In this document: in pieces, positions 17,336 through 26,645 of the stretch | Position numbering within the stretch: the stretch's first letter is position 1 | Layout: each line of letters begins with the position of its first letter | DNA from: Mesorhizobium sp. 131-2-1 | GTDB lineage: Bacteria; Pseudomonadota; Alphaproteobacteria; Rhizobiales; Rhizobiaceae | DNA: 64,000 nucleotides | Reading direction: 5' to 3' | Assembly: GCF_016756535.1 (NCBI RefSeq) | Contig: NZ_AP023247.1 | Location: forward strand, 2,232,501 to 2,296,500 | The notes under the pieces: generated by a model | Databases searched by the model: none | The model's input: the letters and a program-made list of their open reading frames with translations, nothing else | Told to the model about the DNA's origin: nothing | Program-made: the position numbers and the translations under genes

Positions 17336-17896
17336 ATGGCCACGATCGTCTATGCCATGTTGACGTCGCTGGACGGCTACATCGCCGGGCGGAGCGGCGA
17401 CATTGACTTGCCGATCCCCGAAGAAGAATTGCACCGGCATTTCAACGACGAGATGAGGCGGACATCGATCGCGCTGTGCGGGCGCAGGATGTATGAAACC
17501 ATGCGCTTCTGGGACAGTCCGGAGCGAGAGACTTCCCCTGACGAGGTGGAGCGGGATTTTGCCCGCGCTTGGCAAGAGACGCCGAAGATCGTGTTTTCGA
17601 CAACGCTTCGAGAGGTCGGGCCTAATGCCCGGCTGAAGAAGGGCGATGTCGAGGCGGCGGCAATATCCTTGAAGGCCGAAACGGATGGCGAAATCTCCGT
17701 CTCCGGCGCGGAGCTTGCCGCGCATCTCGCACGCGCAGGCCTCATCGACGAGTACCGGCTCTATGTGCATCCAGTCGTGCTCGGCGGCGGCAAGCCATAT
17801 TTTCTGGCCGGCCTGTCGTTGGCCTTGAAGCCGCTCGGCACGCAGAGCCTTGCACAGGGCGTGACGCTGATGCGCTACGCGCCGGCTGGTTCGTAA
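17336..17896 (+). CDS. Dihydrofolate reductase family (RibD C-terminal) protein
   Basis: A 186-residue protein with the RibD_C fold. AAGGGAGGAG precedes the ATG at 17336. It starts MATIVYAMLTSLDGYIAGRSG, has CGRRMYETMRFW at the NADPH-binding turn, and ends with a glycine-rich VHPVVLGGGKPYFLAGL, all typical of YyaP/YwjB-like relatives of dihydrofolate reductase. Such enzymes are assumed to reduce small aromatic or pterin-like compounds, but few are characterised. Its stop codon directly abuts the stop codon of prs on the other strand. The inverted repeat at 17272-17304 is likely its control site. Confidence 0.85.
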   Translation: MATIVYAMLTSLDGYIAGRSGDIDLPIPEEELHRHFNDEMRRTSIALCGRRMYETMRFWDSPERETSPDEVERDFARAWQETPKIVFSTTLREVGPNARLKKGDVEAAAISLKAETDGEISVSGAELAAHLARAGLIDEYRLYVHPVVLGGGKPYFLAGLSLALKPLGTQSLAQGVTLMRYAPAGS

Positions 17897-18832
17897 CTAG
17901 TCGAACAGACTCGACACCGACTCCTCGGTCGCGGTGCGCGAGATCGCCTCGCCCATCAGGTCGGCGATCGAGATGACGCGGATGTTGGGGGCGTCGAGCA
18001 CGCCTTGAGTCGGCTGGATGGAATCGGTGATCACCAGTTCCTGCAGTTTCGAACCGGCGATGCGGGCAACGGCGCCGCCCGAGAGCACGCCATGGGTGAT
18101 GTAGGCGGTGACGCTGGTGGCGCCGTTGGCGAGCAGTGCATCGGCGGCGTTGCACAGCGTACCGCCGGAATCGACGATGTCGTCAATCAGGAGGCAATCC
18201 TTGCCGGCGACCGCGCCGATGATGTTCATGACTTCGGATTCGCCCGGACGTTCGCGGCGCTTGTCGACGATGGCGAGCTGTGCATCGAAGCGCTTGGCGA
18301 GCGCCCGTGCCCGCACCACGCCGCCAATGTCGGGCGAGACGACGACGACATTGGCGAGCTGCTTGTATTTCGCCTTCACGTCGCGGGCCATCACCGGCAC
18401 GGAGAACAGATTGTCGGTCGGGATATCGAAAAAGCCCTGGATCTGGCCGGCATGGAGGTCGAGCGTCAGCACGCGGTCGACGCCGGCGCGGGTGATCATG
18501 TTGGCAACCAGCTTGGCCGAGATCGGCGTGCGGCCGGAAGCGCGGCGATCCTGCCTGGCATAGCCGAAATAGGGGATGACCGCCGTGATGCGCCGGGCCG
18601 AGGAGCGCATGAAGGCATCGATCATGATGAGCAGTTCCATCAGGTGATCGTTGGTCGGGAAGGAGGTGGACTGCAGGATGAAGACATCCTCGCCGCGCAC
18701 GTTTTCCTGAATCTCGACGAAGATCTCCTGGTCGGCGAAGCGCCGGACGCTGGCCTTCCCCAGCGGGACGTTGAGATAGCGGGCGACCGCTTCGGCCAGC
18801 ACCCTGTTGGAATTGCCCGCGAAAAGCTTCAT
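17897..18832 (-). CDS. prs: Ribose-phosphate pyrophosphokinase (PRPP synthetase)
   Basis: Makes PRPP from ribose 5-phosphate and ATP, feeding purine, pyrimidine, histidine, tryptophan and NAD synthesis. The product is 311 residues, the normal class I length. It starts [20 protein letters not shown], shows the [12 protein letters not shown] region, the flexible-loop segment [10 protein letters not shown] and the PRPP-binding loop [20 protein letters not shown]. No frame problems are seen. It stands alone between the DHFR-like gene and a lipoprotein gene. Confidence 0.97.
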   Translation of the reverse strand: MKLFAGNSNRVLAEAVARYLNVPLGKASVRRFADQEIFVEIQENVRGEDVFILQSTSFPTNDHLMELLIMIDAFMRSSARRITAVIPYFGYARQDRRASGRTPISAKLVANMITRAGVDRVLTLDLHAGQIQGFFDIPTDNLFSVPVMARDVKAKYKQLANVVVVSPDIGGVVRARALAKRFDAQLAIVDKRRERPGESEVMNIIGAVAGKDCLLIDDIVDSGGTLCNAADALLANGATSVTAYITHGVLSGGAVARIAGSKLQELVITDSIQPTQGVLDAPNIRVISIADLMGEAISRTATEESVSSLFD

Positions 18833-18985
18833 GCACCGTTCCTGGTGGAGGAGGGAGAGACCGGACAGACTCTCATGAGCCTTTTAGCGGGCTTTTAGCG
18901 GCCCGTGCCGGTATTGCAAGCCTCGTCATCCGGAATCCGTCGGCTAAGGTCAAAAACGCCGCAGGCGATGAAAGCCGGCAACAGC

Positions 18986-19594
18986 TCAGCCGGCCTGTCC
19001 GCCGAGCCATGCGGCGAACTGGTCGATCGTCTGGTCGGCGATGCCCTGCATGGTTGCCGGCGCGACCGCCGTCCAGCCGTCGCCGCCCTTGATCGAAGGC
19101 GCCTTCTGCTGGCCGTTGATGCGGTGCAACCGGTTGCCCGAGGGGTCGTAGATGTCCCAGACATAGATGACCGTGGTGTCGCTGCCTTCCGAAATCGCCG
19201 AGAAATAGCCCTTCAGCACATGCGTGGCTGTCTGGTCGGTGCTGCCGGCGAGCGTGATTCCGCGCTGCCTGGCGCGCGTCTGAAGCTCGGCCGTGAGTGG
19301 CGCGGCTGCTTCCACCGAGGCGCCGACGATCGGCGCCACCTGCAGCCGGGTCTTGGACAGGACGGCGGCGCTTTGGCCGGACGCGGCAGGCGCCGGCGAT
19401 GAGGCAGCCGGGGCTGCCGTCGAGGGCGCCGGCACGGTCGTGGTCGCCGTGTCGCTCTGGGTGGCCGGCAGCGTCTGCGCGGAGGTCGCGGGCGGGGTTA
19501 TCGCGGAGGGTTCCAGCACGTCCTTGGCATTGGTGCAGGCGGCCAGCGCCAACGCGGCAAGCAATGACACGGTCGTCACCTGCGATCGTCTCAT
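18986..19594 (-). CDS. Putative lipoprotein of unknown function
   Basis: A 202-residue protein with a lipobox: the signal sequence LLAALALAAC places the lipidated cysteine at residue 20. A low-complexity proline/alanine/threonine/serine linker follows to about residue 75, likely spanning the periplasm. The C-terminal half (TRLQVAPIVGASVEAAAPLTAEL through VIYVWDIYDPSGNRLHRING) looks like a compact globular domain, with strands resembling those of periplasmic lipoproteins that bind cell-wall components, but I cannot assign a family. It lies 54 bp upstream of the M24 gene stop, in the same direction, downstream of that group. Confidence 0.7.
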   Translation of the reverse strand: MRRSQVTTVSLLAALALAACTNAKDVLEPSAITPPATSAQTLPATQSDTATTTVPAPSTAAPAASSPAPAASGQSAAVLSKTRLQVAPIVGASVEAAAPLTAELQTRARQRGITLAGSTDQTATHVLKGYFSAISEGSDTTVIYVWDIYDPSGNRLHRINGQQKAPSIKGGDGWTAVAPATMQGIADQTIDQFAAWLGGQAG

Positions 19595-19648
19595 CTGCCT
19601 GAAAACTCCCTGGCGAAGAACGCCCCTCGCGAACCTGCCATTATGGAT

Positions 19649-20800
19649 TCACTGTACGATCAAGTCGAGATCATGGCGCGACAGCGGCTTCGGCTGCGAT
19701 TCGGTGGTGAGGTAGGTGCGGCCAAGGGTCATCGCCGTCTCGGTTTCGGAGTCCATGATGATCATGTGGGCGAACAGCGTCATGTTGGGCGCGATCGGCT
19801 CGGGATTGCCCTGATAGAACATCGGCATGTCCATCCAGGACGGGGTGAAGCGGGCGCCGACCGAGTAGCCGCAGGCATTCAGCCGGTGCTTGGTCAGATT
19901 GTGGGCTTCGAGCGTTCGGGCATGCGCGTCGAAGACATCGCCGAAGGTGTTGCCGGGCGTCATTGCCTTCTCCGCCGCCAGAAGGGCGGCGCGCGAGGCA
20001 TCGAACAGCTCCTGGTGGCGCTTCGAGGCCTTTCCGGTCAGCACCGTGCGCATCATCGGTGCGTGGTAATGGTGGAAGACGCCGGCCCATTCGAGCGTCA
20101 GCTGGTCGTTCTTGGTCAGCTTGCGGCGCCCGGCCTTGTAGCGGCAAAGCAGCGCGTCGGCGCCCGAGCCGATAATGAATTCATTGGCCGGGTAGTCGCC
20201 GCCGCCGGCAAAGACCGCGCCCTGCATGGCGGCGAGGATCAGCGCCTCGTCGCCGCCCTGCTTGATCAGCGGCAGGGCCGCATCCAGCGCGTCGTCGGAC
20301 AGGCTGGCCGCCTTTTCCGCCTTGGCGATCTCGGCCGGGCTCTTGAACAGGCGCAGCCGGCCGACGATGCCCGAGGCATCGGCGATCTGGCCGAAGGTCT
20401 GCAACTGCTCATCGACGCGGCGGCCGTTGTAGGCGGTCAGGCCATGGGTGTCGTATTCGACGCCGATGCGGGCGCCGAGCAGGTCGAGCTCGTTGAGCAG
20501 GTTGCGCAGGTCGATCGCCGGGTTGGCGCCGTCGCGGTCGGTCCACAGGACGATGTTGTCGATGATCGAGGTGTGGCGCGCCTGCCTGAGATCGGCCGAG
20601 CGCGTCAATAGCGTCATCGAGCCGTCGGCCTTGACCACCAGGCATTGGAAGAAGCAGAAGCCGAACGTGTCGTAGCCGGTCAGCCAGTACATGCTCTCCT
20701 GCGCGAACAGAAGCACGGCGTCGAGCTTCTTCTCCGTCATCTCGATGATCAGCCGGTCGCGCCGCGCGTCGAATTCCGATCGTTCGAAGTGCAGCGCCAT
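19649..20800 (-). CDS. M24/creatinase-like family protein lacking the usual metal ligands
   Basis: A 383-residue protein with the creatinase N-terminal domain (residues 1 to about 150) and a pita-bread C-terminal domain. Similar proteins are annotated as Xaa-Pro peptidases or ectoine hydrolase (DoeA)-like. Where active M24 peptidases have two aspartates in a D-x-G...D-x-x-R-T pattern, this one has LEWAGVFHHYHAPMMRT; the later histidine is replaced in ACGYSVGARF and the glutamate in LFAHMIIMD. It therefore probably does not hold a dinuclear metal site and may work like creatinase, which hydrolyses C-N bonds without metal. Its ATG overlaps the pgeF stop codon (TAATG), so the two are coupled. 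Confidence 0.8.
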   Translation of the reverse strand: MALHFERSEFDARRDRLIIEMTEKKLDAVLLFAQESMYWLTGYDTFGFCFFQCLVVKADGSMTLLTRSADLRQARHTSIIDNIVLWTDRDGANPAIDLRNLLNELDLLGARIGVEYDTHGLTAYNGRRVDEQLQTFGQIADASGIVGRLRLFKSPAEIAKAEKAASLSDDALDAALPLIKQGGDEALILAAMQGAVFAGGGDYPANEFIIGSGADALLCRYKAGRRKLTKNDQLTLEWAGVFHHYHAPMMRTVLTGKASKRHQELFDASRAALLAAEKAMTPGNTFGDVFDAHARTLEAHNLTKHRLNACGYSVGARFTPSWMDMPMFYQGNPEPIAPNMTLFAHMIIMDSETETAMTLGRTYLTTESQPKPLSRHDLDLIVQ

Positions 20801-21594
20801 TATTCTTTCTCCAAAACAATTGCTGAAACCTGGCGCCCGTAATCCGCTTCCTTGCGATGGGTGGTGCGCCGGTAGGAATAGAAAAGGTCTTCTTCAGTGT
20901 AAGTGCAGCGGCCGAGACCCTCGGCGGTGACGCCTGCCTTTCTCAACCGGTCGACCGTGTAGAGGTTGAGGTCGAACAGCGCATGGCCGGGTTTGGCCGA
21001 TGGCGCGAAATAGCTGATGTTGCCGGCATCGGCGTCGACGAAACGCGAGATGAATTCGGGGCCGACTTCGTAATTATCGGGTCCGATCGATGGTCCCAGG
21101 ACAGCGACGATGCGCTCGCGGCGGGCGCCGAGGCTTTCCATCGCGGCAACAGTGTTCTCGAGCACGCCGGCGAAGGCGCCCTTCCAGCCGGCATGCGCGG
21201 CACCGACGACCCGCGCCTCGGCGTCGGCGAACAGCACCGGCCCGCAATCGGCCGTCGAGGCGCCGACGGCGATGCCCGGCCGGTCGGTGACGACGGCGTC
21301 GGCCAAGGGACGAGGGCCGGCAAACGGCTCCCTGGCGATCACGACATCGGGCGAGTGGACCTGATGCGCGGTCAGCAGATGGTTGGCCGGCACTCCCATC
21401 CATTCGGCGACGCGGCGCCGGTTCTCCATGACGCGCTCCTGATCGTCATTCGAACCGGTGCCGATGTTGAGGCCGCGATAGATGCCGTCGGAGACGCCGC
21501 CGATGCGGGTGAAGTAGCCGTGGCGGATGCCCCTGGCTTTCGCCGCGTCGAGCAAGGGTGAGCGAACAGGATCCGGTTTGGTCTGATTGAGCAT
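20800..21594 (-). CDS. pgeF: PgeF/YfiH-type multicopper-like purine nucleoside hydrolase/phosphorylase
   Basis: A 264-residue protein of the laccase-domain DUF152 family, started at the ATG at 21592-21594. The zinc-binding features HQVHS, STADCGPVLF and AAHAGWKGAFAGV are present, giving the His/Cys/His set of the family. E. coli YfiH (PgeF) corrects misincorporation during peptidoglycan synthesis, and other members act on adenosine or inosine. Both ideas come from relatives, not from this sequence. The gene follows midA in the same direction after a 98-bp gap and overlaps the M24 gene start. Confidence 0.9.
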   Translation of the reverse strand: MLNQTKPDPVRSPLLDAAKARGIRHGYFTRIGGVSDGIYRGLNIGTGSNDDQERVMENRRRVAEWMGVPANHLLTAHQVHSPDVVIAREPFAGPRPLADAVVTDRPGIAVGASTADCGPVLFADAEARVVGAAHAGWKGAFAGVLENTVAAMESLGARRERIVAVLGPSIGPDNYEVGPEFISRFVDADAGNISYFAPSAKPGHALFDLNLYTVDRLRKAGVTAEGLGRCTYTEEDLFYSYRRTTHRKEADYGRQVSAIVLEKE

Positions 21595-21692
21595 GGATGG
21601 GTTTGTTGTCCGCGCCGGCGATTTCGTCAAGGTGAAGTTCGGACAAGAGCCCGTTGCGCGACAGGGTTCGCAACCGGGCCGGCCGCCTTCGC

Positions 21693-22763
21693 TCAAGAGA
21701 CGGGGCTAGCCCTTGGCAGGATTTTCAGGACCTTGAACAGCTTGCCCATCGCATCGGGTCCTGCCAGCCGCTCGACGGCGTCGGAAATGGCATGCCGCGA
21801 CTTTCCATCCGCCGTGGCGCCCAGCAATCCCGCCCGTTCGAGCAGGCCCATGCCGAGCAGGAAATCGCCCTGCGTGGTCGTTTCGATATCCAGGCCGTGC
21901 GCCCGGGCGGTCGCGGTCAGGGCAGCGAAATCGACATGCGCGGTCAGGTCCGCTTCGCCCGGATTGGCCAGCACGTTGTCGTGATCGTGCCTGCGCAGGG
22001 CCTGCAGCGTGTCGCCGATGCCGGGCCGGAGATAACCGTAGTCGATGAAAAGGCCGGCGCCGCCGTGGCCCGCTATCTGCTCGGCGATGGTTCCCATCAG
22101 CGCAGCGCGGGCCGGCGCAATCTCGACGATCGCGCCTTGCGGCGCATCCTTGGCGTCGTCGGGCAACAGTGACGGATCGACCGAGCCGGCGCCGGCGAAG
22201 AAGCGCAGGCCATCGTCATCGTCAAGGCCGATCATCCGCTCGCGCCAGCCGGCGCCACCGCGGACGAACTGGTGGATGGGCACGGCGTCGAACAGTTCGT
22301 TGCCGACGATGAAGAGTGGCGCCTTCGGCAACGTTTCGACGGTTTCGTGCCATTCGAGCCGCACTGGCTGGTCGGCAAGCGCGCGCTGCTGGATCTCGGC
22401 CAGGCGCGGGCTGGTCTCGATCATGGCGAAGCTGGCGCCGGCCGCGAAAGCGGGATCGAGGCGCGAAAAGGTGCGCAGCATGTCCTTCATCAGCGTACCG
22501 CGGCCAGGGCCGATCTCGGCGACGGTGGCGGGCAGCGGCCGGCCGGCCGCCTGCCAGGCCTGGTAGAGCCAGACGGCAACCAGCTCGCCGAACATCTGGC
22601 TGATCTCCGGCGCGGTGACGAAGTCGCCCGCCGCGCCGAAAGGCTCGCGCGTGGTGTAGTAGCCGTCCTGCGGGTCGAACAGGCACAGCGCCATGTATTC
22701 GCTGACAGGGATCGGCCCCACCGCGCCGATGAGATCGACGATGCGGGTCTTCAGCCGTGTCAT
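21693..22763 (-). CDS. Class I SAM-dependent methyltransferase, MidA/NDUFAF7 family
   Basis: A 356-residue protein starting at the ATG at 22761-22763 ([20 protein letters not shown]). The family is marked by [23 protein letters not shown] near the start, then the SAM-binding [17 protein letters not shown] and [13 protein letters not shown]. The human relative NDUFAF7 dimethylates an arginine of a complex I subunit during assembly; the bacterial role is presumed similar but is not shown here. Its start overlaps the lgt stop codon by 4 bp (ATGA at 22760-22763), a pairing widely conserved in alphaproteobacteria. Confidence 0.92.
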   Translation of the reverse strand: MTRLKTRIVDLIGAVGPIPVSEYMALCLFDPQDGYYTTREPFGAAGDFVTAPEISQMFGELVAVWLYQAWQAAGRPLPATVAEIGPGRGTLMKDMLRTFSRLDPAFAAGASFAMIETSPRLAEIQQRALADQPVRLEWHETVETLPKAPLFIVGNELFDAVPIHQFVRGGAGWRERMIGLDDDDGLRFFAGAGSVDPSLLPDDAKDAPQGAIVEIAPARAALMGTIAEQIAGHGGAGLFIDYGYLRPGIGDTLQALRRHDHDNVLANPGEADLTAHVDFAALTATARAHGLDIETTTQGDFLLGMGLLERAGLLGATADGKSRHAISDAVERLAGPDAMGKLFKVLKILPRASPVS

Positions 22764-23614
22764 GCCGCTTGCGGTTGCGTCGCCGGCCTGGCGGTGGCCA
22801 TCGCCCAGATGCCGGCCAGCACCATGGGCGTGGACAGGATCATGCCCATGGTCAGCCAGTTGGTGCCGAGCAGATAGCCGAGCTGCTGGTCGGGTTCCCG
22901 GAAGAACTCGACGAAGATGCGCGACAGGCCGTAGCCGCAGATAAAGGCGCCGCCGACGAAGCGCGGTGTCTTCAGCTTGAAACGGGAATGGGTGAGGAAA
23001 CGCAGGACGAGGAACAGCACCAGGCCTTCGAGCAGGGCCTCGTAGAGCTGGCTCGGATGGCGCGAAAACGGGCCGCCATTGGGGAACTCGACGGCCCATG
23101 GCACGTCGGTCGGCCGGCCCCAGAGCTCGGAGTTGATGAAGTTGGCGACGCGCACGAGGCCTAGCCCGACCGGCACGCCGGCCGACACGACGTCGAACAG
23201 CGTCCACGTGCGGATGCCGCGTTTGAAGGAAAACAGGGTCATGGCGAGGATGACGCCGAGCAGGCCGCCATGAAACGACATGCCGCCTTGCCAGACGGCG
23301 ACGATATCGAGCGGATGCGCGATGTAGCGCGGCAGGTCGTAGAACAGCACATAGCCGCTGCGCCCGCCGACCACGACGCCGATCGCCGCCCAGACGATGA
23401 AATCGTCGAGATCCTCCGGCTTCATCGGCAAGGCGCCGTCGGGCCAGAGCCTTGCATTGGTGACGAGGCGCTTGGCGTACCACCAGGCAAAGAGGATGCC
23501 GACTATGTAGCCGACGCCATACCAGTGCACCGCCAGCGGCCCGATCTGGACGATGACCGGATCGATGTTGGGGAAGGGCAGGGAGGCCAGCGGCAACAGG
23601 AAATATTCGCTCAA
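22760..23614 (-). CDS. lgt: Prolipoprotein diacylglyceryl transferase
   Basis: Inner-membrane enzyme that moves a diacylglyceryl group from phosphatidylglycerol to the lipobox cysteine, the first step in lipoprotein maturation. It has 284 residues and about seven membrane segments. Conserved marks include [15 protein letters not shown], the [13 protein letters not shown] helix, the Lgt signature [19 protein letters not shown] and [15 protein letters not shown]. It heads the lgt-midA pair, which overlaps by 4 bp. It serves the predicted lipoproteins in this window (18986-19594 and 35264-35671). Confidence 0.97.
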   Translation of the reverse strand: MSEYFLLPLASLPFPNIDPVIVQIGPLAVHWYGVGYIVGILFAWWYAKRLVTNARLWPDGALPMKPEDLDDFIVWAAIGVVVGGRSGYVLFYDLPRYIAHPLDIVAVWQGGMSFHGGLLGVILAMTLFSFKRGIRTWTLFDVVSAGVPVGLGLVRVANFINSELWGRPTDVPWAVEFPNGGPFSRHPSQLYEALLEGLVLFLVLRFLTHSRFKLKTPRFVGGAFICGYGLSRIFVEFFREPDQQLGYLLGTNWLTMGMILSTPMVLAGIWAMATARPATQPQAA

Positions 23615-23726
23615 CAGGGTCTCCCGCGTAGGGTCTGGTTTCGGGCGCGGACCATGCGGCAGGGTTTTGGCAGGGTCAAGGCAAGGTGGTGGTTGCCTTG
23701 GCCGCTGCAGATGGTGGAGCTCAGCC

Positions 23727-23960
23727 TCAAGGCTTGCCGGCGACCATTTGCCTTAGAGCGTCGTTGATCCTGTCCTGCCAGCCAGGACCATCTTCCTGGA
23801 AGTGGTCCAGCACGGCTCGATCGATCCTGATCGAAACAAGCTCTCTGACGTTCGGTGCGGCCGAGGGTTCGCGAATTGGGGCCGCCGGTTTTTTGACCGG
23901 CTTGAAGGCAGCTTCCGCGGCTGCCATCGGATTTGTCGGTCGGCGCGGGGGCGTTGCCAT
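23727..23960 (-). CDS. BrnA/DUF4415-like protein, orphan antitoxin candidate
   Basis: A 77-residue protein when started at the ATG at 23958-23960; a TTG at 23999 would add 13 residues. The N-terminal half is basic and proline-rich and probably unstructured. The C-terminal [32 protein letters not shown] matches the ribbon-helix-helix end of BrnA antitoxins, with the typical glycine-tryptophan before the last helix. BrnA normally pairs with the BrnT RNase toxin encoded just upstream. No BrnT is present; the neighbours are lgt and ubiK. It may be a free-standing regulator of the same fold. Confidence 0.75.
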   Translation of the reverse strand: MATPPRRPTNPMAAAEAAFKPVKKPAAPIREPSAAPNVRELVSIRIDRAVLDHFQEDGPGWQDRINDALRQMVAGKP

Positions 23961-24142
23961 TGGTTGACCCTGACTGAGAGCGACTCGTGCTTGACGCAAG
24001 TCGAGTTGAAAGCACTACAATAGGCGACGTGGCGCCATCACGTACAGGCTAGGCCGGCGAGGTGCGATGCCGCAGCCACCGCAACGTTCTTGCATTCCGC
24101 GCCGCGCGCCACTACGTCAAATCGAGCAAGCGAGGATTTGCC

Positions 24143-24445
24143 ATGTCGACCGGACCGAACCGCATTCTCGATGAATTCGCCAAGCTGATGACGGACGCCG
24201 CCGGCGCCGCGCAGGGCGTGCGGCGCGAGGTGGAGACGGCCTTCAAGGGCCAGGCGGAGCGCATCCTCAATTCCATGGATGTGGTGCAGCGCGAGGAATT
24301 CGAGGCTGCGCGCGAGATGGCCGTGAAGGCGAGGGAGGACAACGTCCTGCTCGCCGCCCGCATCGAGGCGCTCGAGGCCAGGCTTGCCGAACTCACCGGC
24401 CAGGCCGCACCAGCGGCGGCGGCAAAGGCCAAAACGAAAAAATAA
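24143..24445 (+). CDS. Accessory factor UbiK family protein (BMFP)
   Basis: A 100-residue protein of the membrane fusogenic/UbiK family. The ATG at 24143 is preceded by GCGAGGA. The body is a run of amphipathic helix and a leucine-containing coiled coil (EDNVLLAARIEALEARLAELTG), followed by an alanine/lysine tail. UbiK in E. coli helps assemble the ubiquinone biosynthesis complex with UbiJ, and the Brucella homologue binds and fuses membranes. Either role is possible here. Confidence 0.85.
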   Translation: MSTGPNRILDEFAKLMTDAAGAAQGVRREVETAFKGQAERILNSMDVVQREEFEAAREMAVKAREDNVLLAARIEALEARLAELTGQAAPAAAAKAKTKK

Positions 24446-24761
24446 TCGTTAAACTTTTCCACAAAGCACAATCCGAAAAAGCGCTTTGCCGTGAATCGCT
24501 TACCGGCATTGCATGAATCATCGCGACAGCGCCTTTCCACATGCGAATGACGCAGTGCGAAAAATTGGGCTGGTCACGCGACTCCCGATCAATAGACTGA
24601 ATTTGTTGCATGATTCGAAGCAGGGTCATGCGCCGGGCGGTGGGGTCCGGTCTGGGGTCTTTGCGTTTGAGAAGTTCCTGGCCGTCCGAGTTCTAGACAA
24701 GATTGTTCGTCGTGTGTGCCCCGCGGAGCGTGCGGCGCTCCCCTGAACACAGGAAGCATCC
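24446..24761. other. Intergenic region with four GANTC sites
   Basis: This 316-bp gap between ubiK and ybjN has no convincing gene. It contains four GANTC sequences, the target of the CcrM methylase, within about 125 bp: 24493-24497, 24515-24519, 24580-24584 and 24612-24616. Methylation-sensitive promoters of alphaproteobacteria often have such sites near the start of transcription. Confidence 0.4.
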
Positions 24762-25262
24762 ATGGAACTTCTCGAACTCGAATTCTCTCGCGAAATCCAC
24801 CCGGTGGACGTCATCGAGCAGGTGGCTCACAACAATGACTGGTCGTTCGAGCGCGCCGGCGACGACGAGATTTCGATTTCGGTGGCGGGAAGCTGGACCG
24901 ACTATCATGTCTCCTTCTCCTGGATGGAGGATTTCGAGGCGCTGCACCTGGCCTGCGCCTTCGACATCAAGGTGCCTGAGGCGCGCGCGCTGGAGGTGAT
25001 GCGGCTGCTGTCGCTGATCAACGAACAGATGCTGTTCGGCCATTTCGACCTGTGGGAGCAGGAAGGCGCGATCATGTTCCGCCAGTCGCTGCTGCTTGCC
25101 GGCGGGGTCGAGCCGTCGAGCCAGCAGGTCGAGGTGCTGCTGTCGTCGGCGTTGGAGGCCTGCGAATGCTATTTCCAGGCGTTCCAGTTCGTGGTCTGGT
25201 CGGACACGTCCGCCAAGGACGCGCTGGCTGGCGTTCTGTTCGAGACCTACGGCACAGCCTGA
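24762..25262 (+). CDS. YbjN domain-containing protein
   Basis: A 166-residue acidic protein with a good ribosome binding site (AGGAAG) in front of the ATG. The pattern HPVDVIEQVAHNNDWSFERAGDDEISI near the start and LLSLINEQMLFGHFDLWEQEGAIMFR in the middle are typical of the YbjN fold, which resembles type III secretion chaperones. The family has been linked to stress tolerance and motility in enterobacteria, but its biochemical role is not known. Three cysteines lie in or near ALEACECYF. The gene is 18 bp before csaA and likely cotranscribed with it. Confidence 0.85.
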   Translation: MELLELEFSREIHPVDVIEQVAHNNDWSFERAGDDEISISVAGSWTDYHVSFSWMEDFEALHLACAFDIKVPEARALEVMRLLSLINEQMLFGHFDLWEQEGAIMFRQSLLLAGGVEPSSQQVEVLLSSALEACECYFQAFQFVVWSDTSAKDALAGVLFETYGTA

Positions 25263-25280
25263 GCGAAATCAGGATCCGTC

Positions 25281-25640
25281 ATGAGTTCGAGTGGCGCGCG
25301 CCAGCCGGAGATCAGCTTCGCCGATTTCGACCGGGTCGACATCCGCGCCGGCACTATCATCGAGGCCGAGCCCTTTCCCGAGGCGCGCAAGCCGGCAATC
25401 AAGCTGAAGATCGATTTCGGCCCGGCGATCGGGGTGAAGAAATCGTCGGCGCAGATAACCAAATACTATGCACCGGAGACATTGATCGGCCGGCAGGTGT
25501 TCGCGGTGGTCAACTTCCCGCCGCGCCAGATCGGCCCGTTCATGTCGGAAGTGCTGACGCTCGGTTTCCCCGACGAGGAGGGCGCAGTTGTGCTCGGCGC
25601 CATAGAGCGCAAGGTGCCGGACGGCGGGCGGCTCTTCTAA
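25281..25640 (+). CDS. csaA: tRNA-binding protein CsaA
   Basis: A 119-residue protein with the OB-fold tRNA-binding domain found at the C-terminus of bacterial methionyl-tRNA synthetase. The sequence [16 protein letters not shown], the SSAQITKYY segment and the ending VPDGGRLF are typical of CsaA. The Bacillus protein has chaperone-like activity and binds tRNA. An AGGA element is a few bases upstream. It follows ybjN closely. Confidence 0.93.
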   Translation: MSSSGARQPEISFADFDRVDIRAGTIIEAEPFPEARKPAIKLKIDFGPAIGVKKSSAQITKYYAPETLIGRQVFAVVNFPPRQIGPFMSEVLTLGFPDEEGAVVLGAIERKVPDGGRLF

Positions 25641-25700
25641 AATCAGCGGGCAGGCCGCCGTCATTTACGCAGTTCTGCCAGGAAGCCCCGGCAAGCGCCA

Positions 25701-26645
25701 TCATTGCGCCGCAGCCGGCCGGATTGAGGCGATAGCTGGGGGCCGAAACGCGCCGAGAATGGTCCCGACCGTTGCGGCCGAGAGCACGAGATGCAGGACG
25801 TCGAACGGCCAGGCGAGTCCGAAATGCATCAGCATAAGGATGGAGTGCGACGCGCCATCCGCGGGAATTAGGATCAAGCCCGCGGCCAGGATCAGCCCAT
25901 ATTTGAGTATGGCAACTGTTGCGAGAACGATGAACATTATGGCGACGAAACGCAGATGATTGCCGTCGAGCGCACGCCAGCAGCCGATTGGATCAAACGA
26001 TCCCGTCCAGAGAAAATCGCCGACGAACAGATAAGTCCAGGCAAATACCAAACCACCCGCGAACAGGTTGAAGGCGCCCATCGCCGCGGCCCAGGGCGCG
26101 ATGTCCTCAGGGCTGAGCGGCAGGTCATGTGTGGCCAGCAGGCCGGCAACAAGCAGTCTGTGCTCGCCGTCGACCGCAAAGCCGCAAACAAGCTGGATGG
26201 CCGCAAGAAGCAACGCAGCCAGGAGGATCCGCCGGCTGAGCTCGAAGCGCAGGCCCGGGATGGCGAAGCGTTTGACACTTTCAATGCCGCGCCGAACGAC
26301 GACACGGCCGTGCTCGGGCGCGTTTGCCATGCGGTCCAGAACGAACGCAAGGACCATCGCCGAGAAAGGCGCGGGAACAATCAGAGAAAGCCAGGTCCTG
26401 GGGTCAAAGCCTCGCGATAGAAGCCAGAGAAGCCAGGCGGGCGCCTGCCCCTCGGCAAAAAGAACGAGGGCAAGCGCCGTCAGACAGAGCGTCGTGAGAA
26501 AGCAGGGAAACCAGGCGGCCACGAAGAGTGGCCAGGCATTCGCACGGCAATAGCCGAACACCCTCGCAACGGTCTTGCCGATGCGCAGGAGGCGACGTTT
26601 CGGCGATACCGCAGGCAATTCGTCCAGCGTTGAAATCGGCGTCAA
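25701..26645 (-). CDS. Integral membrane protein of unknown function
   Basis: A 314-residue protein with about six hydrophobic segments, for example PLFVAAWFPCFLTTLCLTALALVLF near residue 45 and FVAIMFIVLATVAILKYGLILAAGLILI towards the C-terminus. A basic stretch (RRGIESVKRFAIPGLRFELSRR) lies between the second and third helices. I do not recognise the family. It is not in an obvious operon: csaA is convergent on one side, and the next gene on the same strand lies 303 bp upstream. GC content is slightly lower than in neighbouring housekeeping genes. Confidence 0.65.
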   Translation of the reverse strand: MTPISTLDELPAVSPKRRLLRIGKTVARVFGYCRANAWPLFVAAWFPCFLTTLCLTALALVLFAEGQAPAWLLWLLSRGFDPRTWLSLIVPAPFSAMVLAFVLDRMANAPEHGRVVVRRGIESVKRFAIPGLRFELSRRILLAALLLAAIQLVCGFAVDGEHRLLVAGLLATHDLPLSPEDIAPWAAAMGAFNLFAGGLVFAWTYLFVGDFLWTGSFDPIGCWRALDGNHLRFVAIMFIVLATVAILKYGLILAAGLILIPADGASHSILMLMHFGLAWPFDVLHLVLSAATVGTILGAFRPPAIASIRPAAAQ

